Shown here: positions 11,554 to 22,192 of the stretch, in pieces
Numbering within the stretch: the first letter of the stretch is position 1
Layout: every line of letters begins with the position of its first letter
DNA from: Gracilaria gracilis
Taxonomy: Eukaryota; Rhodophyta; Florideophyceae; Gracilariales; Gracilariaceae
Direction of reading: 5' to 3'
NCBI GenBank assembly: GCA_030374805.1
Contig: JARGSG010000026.1
Coordinates: 310,001-374,000, forward strand
Length of the DNA: 64,000 nt
Made by a program: the position numbers and the translations under genes
Notes under the pieces: model-generated
Told to the model about the DNA's origin: nothing
Database searches by the model: none
The model's input: the letters and a program-made list of their open reading frames with translations, nothing else

Positions 11554-13309
11554 GTGAAACCATGCAACAAGATGCAATTTCAACCCATCACCTCTCTTGG
11601 ACGCATAGCATTCCATCCACTCAGTTCCACCGCCAGTCCGTTACAAGCCATGGCCAAACAATCTCAGCAGTCCCGAGAGCCCATGATCCAGGCAGCACTC
11701 ATTGCAATAGCGACAGGACAAGACTACCGCTCTGCTGCAGCTTATTTTGGTGTACCCCGCGCCACTCTGCACTACCGACTTAACCACTACCGCAACGCGC
11801 CGGCAGGCCGTCGCCGCGGTTTGACTGATGAAGAAGAGAACAGCATCGTAGCCTTTCTACTCCGGTTTGCTGCCCGAGGAACACCGCTAACCAATCACCA
11901 CCTCCGAGAGGCCATCCAAACTTTTTGTCAATCCTTGCCATCCGAGAGGAAGCAACTGCTAACGTTTAATTATGAGCGCGTAAGCGACTACTTTTTGCGG
12001 AGCTTCCGAAGCAGGCAGGAACAAAATCTCTTTTTCTCACGCCCTCTCTCATAGGAGAGCAAGCGCTTCAAAGCCGTTAACGGCGACTCATTGACTCACC
12101 ACTTTGTCACAGTCACAAAATTGGTAGAAGAACACCACATTGATGCCAGCAGAATATTCAACCTAGATGAGGTCGGAGTTTCTTTGAACAAGGACGTTAC
12201 TGGGGTGACCTCGCTTCGGCGTTTTTTTCCAAGACAAGGGCCACGGAACATGGTCATTAACGAGTTTTCGTACAAACACCGCGTCACCATGATGCCCGTC
12301 GTCAGCGCCGCTGGGGATACTGGACCACTACTGGTAGTCTTTAAGAGCAATCGTATACCTTATAGGACAGTTTCACGAAATGGATTAGAAGTGCAGGAAA
12401 CCCCATCAGTGAACTTGCCCAGAGGATCTGTTATTGCTACAAGAACAGAAGCAGGTGGGGTGGACAGCGCGAATTTTCGGTCTTGAGCGAACCAGTTTGT
12501 AGACTACGTGAAGGATTTGACCATTAATTGACGCAAGGTCTTGCTGGTGTACGACGCGTATCGTGCACATATTTCACTCGAGGTTCTGGAACTGTTTCTA
12601 TGAGAACAGTATTATCGTCTACACTCTACCTGCGCATACATCTGGGAAAACACAGCCTCTTGATGCAGTTACATTTTTTGCTTTCAAGTCGCATCTGAAT
12701 CGCATAAGTGCCGAGTTTAGGCTTTCCGACAAGCACTGTAGCATTGATATCTTTGATTTCATGTCACTTCTACGAGAGGCGTACTTTGCTGCGTTTACAA
12801 GAGATACAATTCTGTCTGGGTTTCGGCGGTCTGGGTTGTGGCCGGTTTCTCCTGAGAGGTTGTTGGGTGTTCCCCGACCTGCTACTGCTGCTTTGGATCG
12901 CACGTTGTCCGTGGAGGAGCTGGAGGAACTTTTTATACAGCGTACAAATTAGTACAAGGATAAAATTCTGTGGACGGACGCGAAAATTCTAGACTGTGGC
13001 TACGTTGATACTACAAACGGCTGCGTCATGACGTCCGAAACTGTGCTGGACTTGGCTCGTTCGAAGCGGACTGCTGATGTTTCGAAGCGAGCCGAGGAGC
13101 ATCGAAAGCAACTGGCACGAGCGCGAGCGGCAGAAGAACGTTTTCAGGTTCACATTGAAGCGGCTGCGAGCTTTAAAGTCGACCGCGATTGCGTCCGTGC
13201 CCTGCTCTCTCGCGTTAGTTTGGAGGAGTTTAGGGCGCGACAGCGGCCTATGGCTTTGAAACGAGCCATTGCAAGGCGGCGCACAGCAGATACGAAGCAG
13301 ATGTTTTGA
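11554..13309 (+). pseudogene. Second pogo/Tigger-like (DDE_1) transposase, heavily broken
   Basis: Frame 1 from 11554 (better Met at 11650) to about 12600, then frame 2 to 13309. Stops: TAG 12052, TGA 12484, TGA 12529 and TAG 12950, with a frameshift near 12600. The N-terminus has a psq-type helix-turn-helix (YRSAAAYFGVPRATLHYRL). The catalytic domain keeps all three acids: D in IFNLDEVGVS, D in LLVYDAYRAH and D in TSGKTQPLDAV, followed by the family signature GFRRSGLWPVSPERL. A charged coiled-coil tail (ARSKRTADVSKRAEEHR) ends it. It differs from the copies at 1-341 and 59.5 kb and so is a separate lineage. It should bind its ends and cut at TA targets, but cannot now be made whole. Confidence 0.8.
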
Positions 13310-13653
13310 TGACGTGTGGAGCTGTTTTGATTTCAAATAAACCTCATGTATGAGGCCAACGCGCCGTGGCTGTCCGATTATTATCACAAATTTGTCTGCT
13401 TGACACACTTTACGTGTTATGGCGGTAGCTTTGTTTCTGTCAGCTCGTAGTGTTTTATATTGCAGCAAGAAAATGAGCTTTCTCTTGCGCCTTTTCTGAA
13501 ACCAGTTTCGGGTCCGTAAGTCATTTTTTCATGACTCTATGCCCCATACTTTGGATTCTGTCCAAGTATTAGCATACTTCCCCTTTATCTTTGACACTAG
13601 AAGGGCGACACGCCCGAAAATACAGCAAATGATATGGTGGCAACGTTAAACTC
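13310..13653. other. No recognisable gene
   Basis: Short spacer between the pogo-like remnant and the J-domain/MULE unit. It should contain the right end of the first and perhaps the left end of the second. A 10-bp word at 13654-13663 (ATGTCATTGC) recurs at 17152-17161. Confidence 0.35.
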
Positions 13654-15345
13654 ATGTCATTGCAGGGCGATGACGTGGAACCTGACACTTTTGCGGGGGC
13701 GAAATATCCCATGTCGCCCACCCGAAGGCCGCCGCCGCCCTTGGAAAATAATACAGCTGCAATGTCGCCTTATGAGCCGTTGACGTCCCGACGAGAAGTC
13801 GAGCTCAAACTGCATGTATTCATCCGTCGCCCTTTTAACCAAGACGTTATGACGACCATCCAAATCAAGACTTTCTTCAACGTCGCTTTGCTGCCTGAGG
13901 GCCCACTTCCTGTACAATGCGCCGGCAAATGCCACAAAACACGCAGAAGGCGATACGCCATATTGGCACCGTTAAAGTTGGTGTTACAGCCGTCCTTGAC
14001 ATATTTTGTATGCCAGATGAAAATCATTCATTTCAATCAATCCAGAGCAACTATAGAAGGCTCTCCCTTCTCGTACATCCACACCGCGTTCGTCGCTTTG
14101 ACGAACGCACTGGCGCACGACACATGCAAGTTCTTTCGCGTGCGTTCGAACTTGCAAAATATGAAGCACGCTACGCTGTACTAACTGGCAAGGTCGACAA
14201 TGTTAATGATGCAGTGATTCTTTGGATTTCTAAGTTCTCTTGACTACCCACAGCAGTTGAGAATCTTTATATTCTCTCTGAACAATGTGAAAAGAAGAAG
14301 CACGGAGCGAAGGAAAGAGCCAGAAATGCTTCCGATAGCCGTAGAACCGAAGCTGACAAGCATGCACATGAACGTGAGGAGACTCTGAGGCGCGCTGAGC
14401 AGGAGAAGCAAGAGCAAGAAGAACGAAAAAGAGCAGAATAACAACGATTGAGACGAGAGAGCAGAGACGATCGCTCACGCACGCAGACATCTCATAAAGA
14501 TAATAATGAAGAGGACGTTAGTCCAGCAGAGGGGGGTACCGAAAACAACGCTGATGAGCAAAGCGCTCACACATCTGGCCGCCAAGAGAGCAGCGAGATG
14601 GGGCAAACGAAACATCCTCAGGATTGTAGGGAAGAATCCGAGCCTTGTGGGGTGGCTGAAAACGAGCAAGACTGCAAAACCTCGGACTGCAACAGCGACC
14701 AAACCATGAAAGAGACAGCATCAAGTGACGACGGTCGGAATGCATCCGGGTCAGTGCACGCAAAGAATCTTGCAAGCGAAATTAAGCGCACACTTCACGA
14801 GGGGAGCGGAACCAACCAAGGGCAAACCTCAGATGACGAAGAAGTTCCACATCGTGGAAGAGGAGCAGAGCATGTAGCTCAGAACGGGGAACAACAAGCA
14901 GCAGAGAACGAAGCAGATGGTGATCCTAGAGGTGACGGTGGAGGTGCTGACGGTTTGGATGATGGCTCGGTGGCGAGCTTGAACTTGGACAGTGTTTTGG
15001 TCGACCCTGAGTTTGACATGTCGGAGTACTTTCCAGGATTTTGGGCTGAAAGTGACAACGCAAATGAGCCCCCTGGTGCACCTACGCAGCACTTCTTAAG
15101 CACTGCTTGCGCTTTGGAAAAGCGCCGCGAACAACGTCGCAAATCTAAGCACAAAGCGATGAAGCGGGCGAAGGCAGCGTTAGGAATGGAGGCCACCGCC
15201 GCACAGAGTTGGAAGCCTTGTCGATTTCTGTCTGTTGAACCGCAGTTATATATGCTGCTTAGCACGCGCTGGAAGTGTGAACAGTACATCCGTGCGTACA
15301 CAGCCCATCATGGTACACAAAATGGGATCAACACAGCTGAGCGCA
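13654..15345 (+). pseudogene. J-domain-like, coiled-coil and acidic N-terminal region leading into a MULE
   Basis: Frame 1 from ATG 13654 gives a Pro-rich start; near 13900 the coding frame moves to frame 0, which then runs to about 15345 with only TGA 14241 and TAA 14439. Residues encoded at about 13980-14160 resemble a DnaJ J-domain: a helix I, then YRRLSLLVHPHR (helix II plus loop; the HPD tripeptide is HPH), then a helix III with LSRAFELAKYE. A long charged helix (KKKHGAKERARN, EQEKQEQEERKRAEQ) and an acidic, Gln/Glu-rich stretch follow. The end (STRWKCEQYIRAYTAHHG) looks like the start of a FAR1/MULE zinc-finger module. The lost HPD aspartate argues against Hsp70 stimulation. Frame continuity suggests one ancestral protein with the transposase, but separate genes are possible. 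Confidence 0.45.
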
Positions 15346-17136
15346 GTCCGGGTGGCCACGAAGTGTCAGACCAAAGGCTGCAAAGCGACATTTGTTTTTG
15401 ACAGGCAGCCTAAAACAGGGCTGTGGAAGCTGAACAAGTTCTTGGAGCACCTAAATGAGTGTTCTGGACAATCTACTGAGGCAGAAGATTTTACTGGCGT
15501 CCGAAAGTACTGCACGCCGGCTTATACTGCCCGGCAAGTAGCTCGTGCTATTTTTGATGAAGCCAACATTGAACCTGGGGTGCTTACGCGCGTCGTGCAA
15601 GCTCTTGTTAAACCAAAGATTCTTTACAAGAGACAGCCTCCTGTTACACATTACCGTGCTGTTCGCCTTGAGCTACAAAAGATGTTGGCCACATCTAGGG
15701 CTGTCGACATGGCAGCCTTGAGTGGCTACGCCGAGCCCTTACGCGAGGTGTGTCATGGGGTAAACATTATCACTATGAATGGTGCAGAGATGAAGCGCAT
15801 TCGTAACAAGGCTGCCAAGCATATCTTCGAACAATGCAAAAAGCGGCAGTCAATTCCGAAAGATGTTTGTTTTGACGAGAGCGTTGTCAAACTTGGAGAT
15901 ATTCAGGACTCTGAGAACTACTATGGCGGTTCTACTTTGACGTTCTCTGTCACCAAACCCATGTGTACAACTGCACGAATGACTTGTGCAGCAGACTCTG
16001 CGCATTGTGATGGAGTAGGACCTCAATCGTATGGAACTACCTTCGAGATTGTCGCGTATGACGCTAATAACCACCTAACATCGTTAGAATTCGGTCACTC
16101 AATTGGACCGGAGTGCTATGAGTCTTGGAAACTTGTGTTCGAGGTATGTGCAAACCTCGATGGTTTTGATGCTGTCGGTCGTACAACAATTGTTGATCAA
16201 GAGAAATCCATAGACAAAGCGTGCCACCAATGCTTTCAGAATGCAAAGCTTTTTCTGGATCCGTTACATTTGAAGAACAATCTCGGTCCCAAACTTGGAG
16301 CTGCGAAAGCGATTGGTCTGCAACTCTATGATCAAGCTGTTTATGCACCTACGTTGAGTGCTCTAGCCGATATCAAGAAGCAGTTCCCTCCCGTTCTGCA
16401 GGATCACCTATCGAGATTCGAGGACAGCGAGCTTTACCGCGCAGCCAGCAACCTATAAGATCTAGCCACTACCTCCCAGGGGGCCGAAAGTCAGATATCA
16501 GCAAGCCTTTGCAATAGAACTAGAGCTTGCGAGCCGCAGAGAATGATATCACATGTGCTTTCAACACAGGGAACCGGCTTTCTCAAACGACAGGCTGCTG
16601 CTTTGGCTTCAAAGGATCCTGTTCCACCGTTTGTAGAGAGGCATGTAGCCTCGTTTATAAGCAGGTCACGAATTTACCAGTCGACTATGCAGTTTTTGCG
16701 AGGAACAAATCAAATGGAAGCCACTGTTCGAAGCTGTACAAATGGTTCTCAGACTAGGCGTGTTTGCTTCAAGGAAGGACATCAGAAGCCGCCAACGTGC
16801 TGCGCGTATTCTATGCTAGGAACTGGATTTCCGTGTCTACATGGGGTTGCCGTCATTGCTGAGAAACACGGATCGACCAACGTTTATAAGTTCATTGACG
16901 AGCGACATTTGACGAACGAATGGAAAAATCAGTATCGAGATGTGCGGTTCCCACTGCCAGAACAATCCTCAGTGAATCAAGTAGGTAATACAGATCAGAG
17001 GCTCGTTGCGCTTGGGGGCCACTTGCAGATCTCACGAGCTTTAGCTCCTCCGCGTTGGCGCCCTGTGAAGCATGCAGGAAAGTGGAAGAAGGGATGGTTT
17101 GAACGCGGTCCAACAGCGAAGAAGGAGCGCAGCTAG
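15300..17136 (+). pseudogene. Second MULE transposase with CCHC finger, DDE domain and SWIM-like finger
   Basis: Frame 1, joined to the upstream frame 0 by a shift near 15340. A zinc finger comes first (C44, C49, H72, C76 counted from 15235). The transposase core follows, with AADSAHCDG, TTIVDQEKSI (D321), LDPLHLKNNL, and after an in-frame TAA at 16456 the TTSQGAES glutamate motif. The C-terminal TCCAYSMLGTGFPCLHGVAV fits a SWIM finger (CxC...CxH), though the first cysteine is displaced. These are classic MULE features. One stop and one frameshift are visible, so it may be fairly recent. No long terminal inverted repeat was seen; a 10-bp direct repeat flanks 13664-17151. Confidence 0.75.
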
Positions 17137-17600
17137 CTATTCCTGCAGTTTATGTCATTGCGATGGGCATGTTAGAGACACCTGCACCTTGAGACACTTG
17201 TTTGACTAGATTAAATGGCTACACGATGTCGCTCCGGCACTTCGATCGCTTTTCTCAAGCCGGGGGTGTGTAAAATGCGTTTGGCTGTTGTAGCCTTTAC
17301 TATAGTTTTTGTCGCTTGTATATCTATCTTTGTCGCCGTTTGATTATTTTCGTTTCCGTCGAGCTCCACTATGGCGCCGTCTGTCGCCATATGTACTGTT
17401 CTTGTCGCATTTGGAATGTACGGAAAAGGCTGGTGTTATCTGGTCGGAAAGAAGCAATTGGGCTCAGTCGCCCTCCAACGTTTATCAAATGGCTGCCATT
17501 CGCCCCCTCATTCACAAAGATTTGCACAGTGTCGCCCACGTAATGGCAGCTTTTAGCCTTCTTTTTTCGGTGGGGTGGGACTCAGGTCCGTTCTTAACCC
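17137..17600. other. No recognisable gene
   Basis: T-rich sequence with several TGTCGCC/TTGTCGC words between the MULE stop and the basic N-terminus of the dioxygenase-like gene. The left end of element A copy 1 may be here but I could not define it. Confidence 0.3.
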
Positions 17601-17605
17601 TTTCG

Positions 17606-19408
17606 AACCGAAAAACGTATCTCTACTAGCAAGGCTGGGAGCAAGAAGAAGAAGAATAAGAAGAGGATGTTAATTAAACTTACTGACGATGAGGATGATG
17701 TAGAAATTCAACCTGCTCCGAAGAAAATGAAGAAGGGCAGCGTGAAGACCCCTTCTGGAGATATACCAATGGAGGTTGTTACTTTGTTCAGGAATATGAC
17801 GAAGCCGGCATTGAAGAAGTTCTTCAAAGAACAGAAAATCAATTCAGTGGCGTCGAGCGAAGATGAAAGTGGTGGCAGTGAGGACGATAGTAGGTTCGTT
17901 CACAACGACGAAGAAGGGGTGGAGGAAGGAACGATGCGTGGATTTGAAGATAGCCATCCCGAGAAACCGCCGAAAGTGATGAACAAGGCAGGTGAGTGGG
18001 CTGGTGGATCGGATATGTCATGGACGAGTCTGGTAAATGCGCTACCGAGTGAGTGGCCGGGAGGGAAGAATGCAGTGAAACATCAGCACCCATGGATGGA
18101 GATGTTTCATTTGCAAAAGGAGCACAGGGTGGGGTGTTTGGGGTGGCAAATTTGAGAGCGGTTCATCACGCGGTGTACTGGCATGTCGCCCGAAATGTGC
18201 ACAAAGAGCTGGTGAGTACGAAAGAACCAGTTTTTGGGGTGAATCTTCCGTTGAAGGGAAAGCCGACAGGGGAGAAAAAGCTCTTTGGATGGCTGCGATG
18301 GAGAGAGATGACCTCGCTCGGGAGTACTTTGCAACCAAGAGAATGGAGTTGATGGAAAGGGGTTTCTGTGTTTTGGAACACTTCGGAAGTGACGAAGATA
18401 TGTCAGAGGAGGCGAGGAAGAGAGGCGTGGTGGTGGATGGAGGCGAGGAAGAGAGGCGCGGTGGTGGATGGGGATGTGACGGAAGGGTTGCTGGAGTGTT
18501 TTGAGAAGGACTTTAAGGAGCAGCCAGACTTGAAGTTTGAAGAGAACCGAACGAAATGGAATCCTATCATCAACGCGGGGGAAGGAAAGGATGCTGGAGA
18601 CAGGATGCAGGGAACTGGACGATACATTAAGAACAAGAAGGGGATTGTTGATTGCATCGAATTTGATGAGAAGAATGTGATGATGGTGAGGAAGCGGGCG
18701 TTGTTGGATGCGAGTTTTGGGCAAATTGCAGCGGCTCTTCGCCTTTGTAACCACAGCAGGGCGAAGAAAAGGATGTTTGCGCTGGAGACCGGAAAGCGTG
18801 TGTTGTGTACGGGGGAGGGATGCTCAAGGCAGGTGTTGCACACTGATTTTCGAGGGCTGACGAATGTGGAGAAGGATAAGGGAAAGATTCCAGGGTTCTT
18901 CCTGATGGCCTCTTCGAGGAGTTCGATTATGATATGGGTTTGTGAGAGGTCACATAATATGTATGTGACGGATGACAAGAGTTTGAGAAGGTTCTCACGT
19001 ACAATGGCTGTGAAGAAGTTCAGGGTTCTGCCTTACTCTGTGTTTATTGGGAGAGGGGATGTGTTTCATGCGGGAGCTGGGTACATGGATGCGTTGGTGA
19101 AAGAGAATTGCCTGAGATATCACATGTACTGTGTACCAGAAGTACACAAGCTCCCTAACGCGGTGCACAGGGAGCCAGCGTTTCGGCCAAAGTTCATAGA
19201 TGAGGACTTTGGGCTACGAGAAGACCCAAACGACCAGCTGGACGATGATGAAGGTTTGGAGGAAGAGAGTGCAATGGAAGATATAAGAGATGGAGAGGAC
19301 GAGTACGAAGAGGAAGATGAAGAGATGTCAGGTGGCCATGCTGAGAATAAATATGGGGATTACGAGGAAGGACAGATGATAATGGATGACGACGATGAGT
19401 GGTTATAA
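17606..19408 (+). pseudogene. 2OG-Fe(II) dioxygenase-like protein carried by element A, three frameshifts
   Basis: Frame 0 (to about 18100), frame 2 (to about 18290), frame 1 (to about 18440) and frame 2 (to 19408). The start is Lys-rich (SKKKKNKKR), then acidic, suggesting a nuclear protein. The core has RGFCVLEHF, as in PhyH-type oxygenases, and a full metal and 2OG set: HTDF (H codon 18839, D codon 18845), GDVFHAG (H codon 19067) and ENCLRYHMY (R codon 19115). The tail is very acidic. The last frameshift is exactly explained by a 31-bp tandem duplication at 18409-18470. Substrate is unknown; a TET/JBP-like role on DNA is speculation. The neighbours at 19.6-21.9 kb seem to belong to the same element. 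Confidence 0.6.
18409..18470. repeat. 31-bp tandem duplication that breaks the dioxygenase-like gene
   Basis: Two adjacent 31-bp units, 18409-18439 and 18440-18470, differ by one base (T/C in GAGGCGYGG). Because 31 is not a multiple of three, the duplication shifts the frame from 1 to 2. Counting one unit only, the frames on either side would be continuous. Confidence 0.9.
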
Positions 19409-19565
19409 TGTAGCACTGATAGTGTTGTATGTGTTTGTGATAGAGACATTACATAAAAAGTGAACATTTGATTTGTTTACAGGGTAACTTAAAAAGAATT
19501 GAAGAACAGAAACGGTTTGTGTGTGTAGTTGCAACGAAAACAAGGTTTACAATTTCTTCTAATTA

Positions 19566-20430
19566 CTAGAGAATGGGATGTCTAAGAACATTGACATAGT
19601 TGGTGTGGAAAGGGGCAGGGTCCTGCTTTCCGGCTAGTTTTTCATCTGCGGAGGTGAGATAGAGGTAAGCATTTCTGGATTCATACTCCGAGAAAGAGGC
19701 TGGGAAGGTAATAAGGGTGCTGCCGTATTCCATAAGGGATTCGACTGTAGAAGGGATATTGAAGGAGAGACCTGTGTTGGAGGTGACTATTACAAGAAGC
19801 TCCTTCATTATAGTTGAGACAATTGTTTTGTACTTGGTAGCCACTTCATGCACGGTAACGAATCCAAATGAAGAACCGACGAGATTGAAGGAATAGATCC
19901 AAACGAGCTTTTGGTGGCAAGATTTGGAAAAGGCGATTTCGTCCACGATACTGCAAGTAAGACCTGCGGTCCAGAGGCGTTCAGCCCTTGCAAGAGCCCA
20001 CTTACCGGTGTCTGTGGTTAGACCATTTGGAGAGAGGGGCGTGACACCATCCAGGGGGGAGGCGCCGACAGTGGGAACGGCGATGTAAAGAGCAGCTCGT
20101 GTGCAGTGTTCAATTCCGTGTTGGGAAAGGATGGGAATAATGTGACCATTCTGGATGAAGACCAGGTCTTCTGCTCGTTATGGTGGGCAAAAAAGAATTA
20201 CTTTTTCGAAAAGGTCGTTCCTGCTACAGAAGAAGATTGGACCTTGGGGAAGGCAATTTGCGGAAATGAAGTCTTCGATGGAGAGAAAGGTGTCTTGCGG
20301 GGAACCATTGTTGTAAAGCATGGTGCAAATACGGCCTCTACCTACGACAACAGCTGGGATGATTGTAGAATGGAGGGAAGAAGAATGAGAGCTCATTGCG
20401 GCGAGGAGTTTGTTTGATTGAAGGTATGGG
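19566..20430 (-). pseudogene. Minus-strand gene of element A, function unknown, one frameshift
   Basis: Two overlapping minus-strand frames read as one protein of about 290 residues: the first from about 20430 to 20180 (FLSIEDFISANCLPQGPIFF), the second, after a shift near 20180, on to the stop at 19566. The second includes LVWIYSFNLVGSSFGFVTVH and LVIVTSNTGLSFNIPS. A segment after KYKTIVSTIMKELL lines up by eye with a minus-strand reading at 35.5-35.7 kb in element A copy 2 (LIQLAISNLLNSLLTTL), which supports it as a real element gene. No catalytic motif recognised. It is convergent with the dioxygenase-like gene. Confidence 0.4.
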
Positions 20431-20815
20431 CTGTTGGAAGCTGTCGGGTGGTGGTAGCTGGGAAACGAAAGCGGTCTACATTTTAAGGAGTGAGGAAAGC
20501 TTTAAGTACATAACTGGGCTGTTGTTTTGGTCATGTAGAAAGGTGTTCCAGGGGACAAGGAGATTTGTATGATTCAGTTATGGAAAGAAATGGGCAGCAG
20601 GGCTGTAGAGGAGGTAGGGTCGAGAGTGCGTTTATGAGAAGGTATGAAGTGAAGTAAACCATAGAAAGTAAAAGTTTATGGTGCCGTTGGTACTTGACAA
20701 GTGGTGCATCGAGGGCTTTAATTGGATATGGTATGGACCGAAGTTTGGAAAATGTGGAGATTTCTAGGAAAAAATGGAAATTGTGCGGAGTGGCGGGAAA
20801 TTGGAGTAGATATGA

Positions 20816-21922
20816 ATGGGGTACGAATGGTTGTGCAGCGCAAATGGGTGTGTGGCCGACAGTGCCACGGGTGTGCGGAGTGGGGAGGAGTGCTGGGACT
20901 GGTGCGTTTATCTCGATTGTTGTTATCTCCGTTATCGTGAACCGCCGTTTATTTCTGCGATATCAAATGGGTACGTCGAAGACGAGGAGCTAGTGGCTCT
21001 GCTTCACCAGACGGAGGTACCAGAGACGACACCGAGAAGGAAGGAGGGGGGTGAGGATAATGTTTGCATTGGAGAAAAGGAGGGAAGTGGGGATGGAGAG
21101 GGAGGTAAGGGTGGTGGGGGTGGAGGGGGTGAAGGGGATAGGGAACCGGAGAGGAGGTTTGCGGCAGAGATGGAGGAGCGGTTGAGGAGGCTTGGAGGGG
21201 ATCTGAAGGAGCATTTGGACGACTGGCTTTCTGACATGGTGGGTGAGATGGGAAAGGTGGTGCTGAGTGTGTCGGAGATTGGGGTGCCAATGGATTTGAT
21301 TTCGCCGATTCGGAAAAGGATGAAGTTGGCTTGGGTGGGGACTGGAAGGCATGTGAGTGGGATGTTAGAGTGCGTTGGGAGGGAGATGGTGAAGCTGAGA
21401 AGGGAGAATAGGGGGCTGAGGGGACGTGTGGAGGTGTTGGAGGCGCAAGTGGGACAGGTGGAGAAGGCGTGCCAATTGTTGTTGGAGGTGAAGGAGCTGG
21501 TGAGGGAAGGAGGGGCTGGGAGGGAGGAGGGAAGAGAAAAAGGGTCACTGGTGACGCCAGGCTCTCGTGGTGGGCGTGGGTGTGTGAGGGGGAGGGGCGG
21601 AGACGGGAATGGACGGGAGGTTGGGGGAAGTCAGCTGAGGAAGAGGCGAAAGGGTGGTGTGATGGTGGACGAGGATGGGGAGGTGTGTGTGCCGCGACAG
21701 CTACCAGATGGAGTGCCACTAGTTGGGTTTGGTAGTGCGGCGGCGGCTGTGCGAACGGCGGAGCGCATACTGGAGGAGCAGGAGGAGAAGAGGCTGGGAG
21801 GGGTTGGGAGCCGGTTTGGGGCTAGGAGGGTGTACGAGAATGGAGGGAGTGTTCCATTGGGGTTCTTCAACTTGACATTTAGGGAAACTGAGACTCAGGA
21901 TCCGAATGCAGGGTTTGAATGA
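20816..21922 (+). CDS. Gly/Glu-rich coiled-coil protein of element A
   Basis: One open frame of 368 codons. The first ~50 residues are Cys/Trp-rich and probably not translated; convincing sequence begins near 20970 (NGYVEDEELVALLHQTEVP). Then come a Gly/Glu low-complexity stretch, a helical region (MEERLRRLGGDLKEHLDDW), a heptad-like coiled coil (MVKLRRENRGLRGRVEVLEA) and a basic Gly/Arg-rich segment, ending in VPLGFFNLTFRE. The plus strand is very purine-rich here, so long open frames arise easily, including a Pro/Ser-rich one on the other strand that I reject. Coiled coil plus basic region would suit a DNA-binding partner of a transposase; this is inference. Confidence 0.4.
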   Translation: MGYEWLCSANGCVADSATGVRSGEECWDWCVYLDCCYLRYREPPFISAISNGYVEDEELVALLHQTEVPETTPRRKEGGEDNVCIGEKEGSGDGEGGKGGGGGGGEGDREPERRFAAEMEERLRRLGGDLKEHLDDWLSDMVGEMGKVVLSVSEIGVPMDLISPIRKRMKLAWVGTGRHVSGMLECVGREMVKLRRENRGLRGRVEVLEAQVGQVEKACQLLLEVKELVREGGAGREEGREKGSLVTPGSRGGRGCVRGRGGDGNGREVGGSQLRKRRKGGVMVDEDGEVCVPRQLPDGVPLVGFGSAAAAVRTAERILEEQEEKRLGGVGSRFGARRVYENGGSVPLGFFNLTFRETETQDPNAGFE

Positions 21923-21989
21923 GGAAACGCTAGTGGTGGGTTCGTAATTTTTTAGAGTGTTTTTGACCAGTGTGGTGAATGTAAAGTTA

Positions 21990-22192
21990 CGAAGGTGGCA
22001 GGAGAACTACAAACTAGCGTTCAATTCCAGTGGATGAAATCCAAACTGCACTTAACGGAAACGTGATTTCCAAAAAAAAAATTTTTTGATTTGCCAACTA
22101 GCGCAAACTGCAAAAATGCTAGTTTTTCCAACCTTTTATTTTCACAACTAGTGATCTAGCATACTAAACTAGCATTTCGAGAACACCGACGC
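21990..22192 (+). repeat. Element A right end, copy 1
   Basis: Ends in AAACTAGCATTTCGAGAACACCGACG, shared with copies ending at 37273 and 53603. At least five subterminal ACTAGC or GCTAGT words occur in the last 180 bases. After 22192 the sequence becomes Ty3-like Gag, so 22192 is a sharp boundary. Confidence 0.7.

Noticed and set aside
14230-14490. Cys/Ser/Phe-rich minus-strand ORFs
   Set aside because: Antisense of the charged Lys/Glu helix on the plus strand; no independent coding sign.
20949-21719. Pro/Ser-rich 256-codon minus-strand ORF
   Set aside because: Produced by extreme purine richness of the plus strand; composition is pure Pro/Ser/His low complexity, and the plus-strand reading has a real coiled coil.
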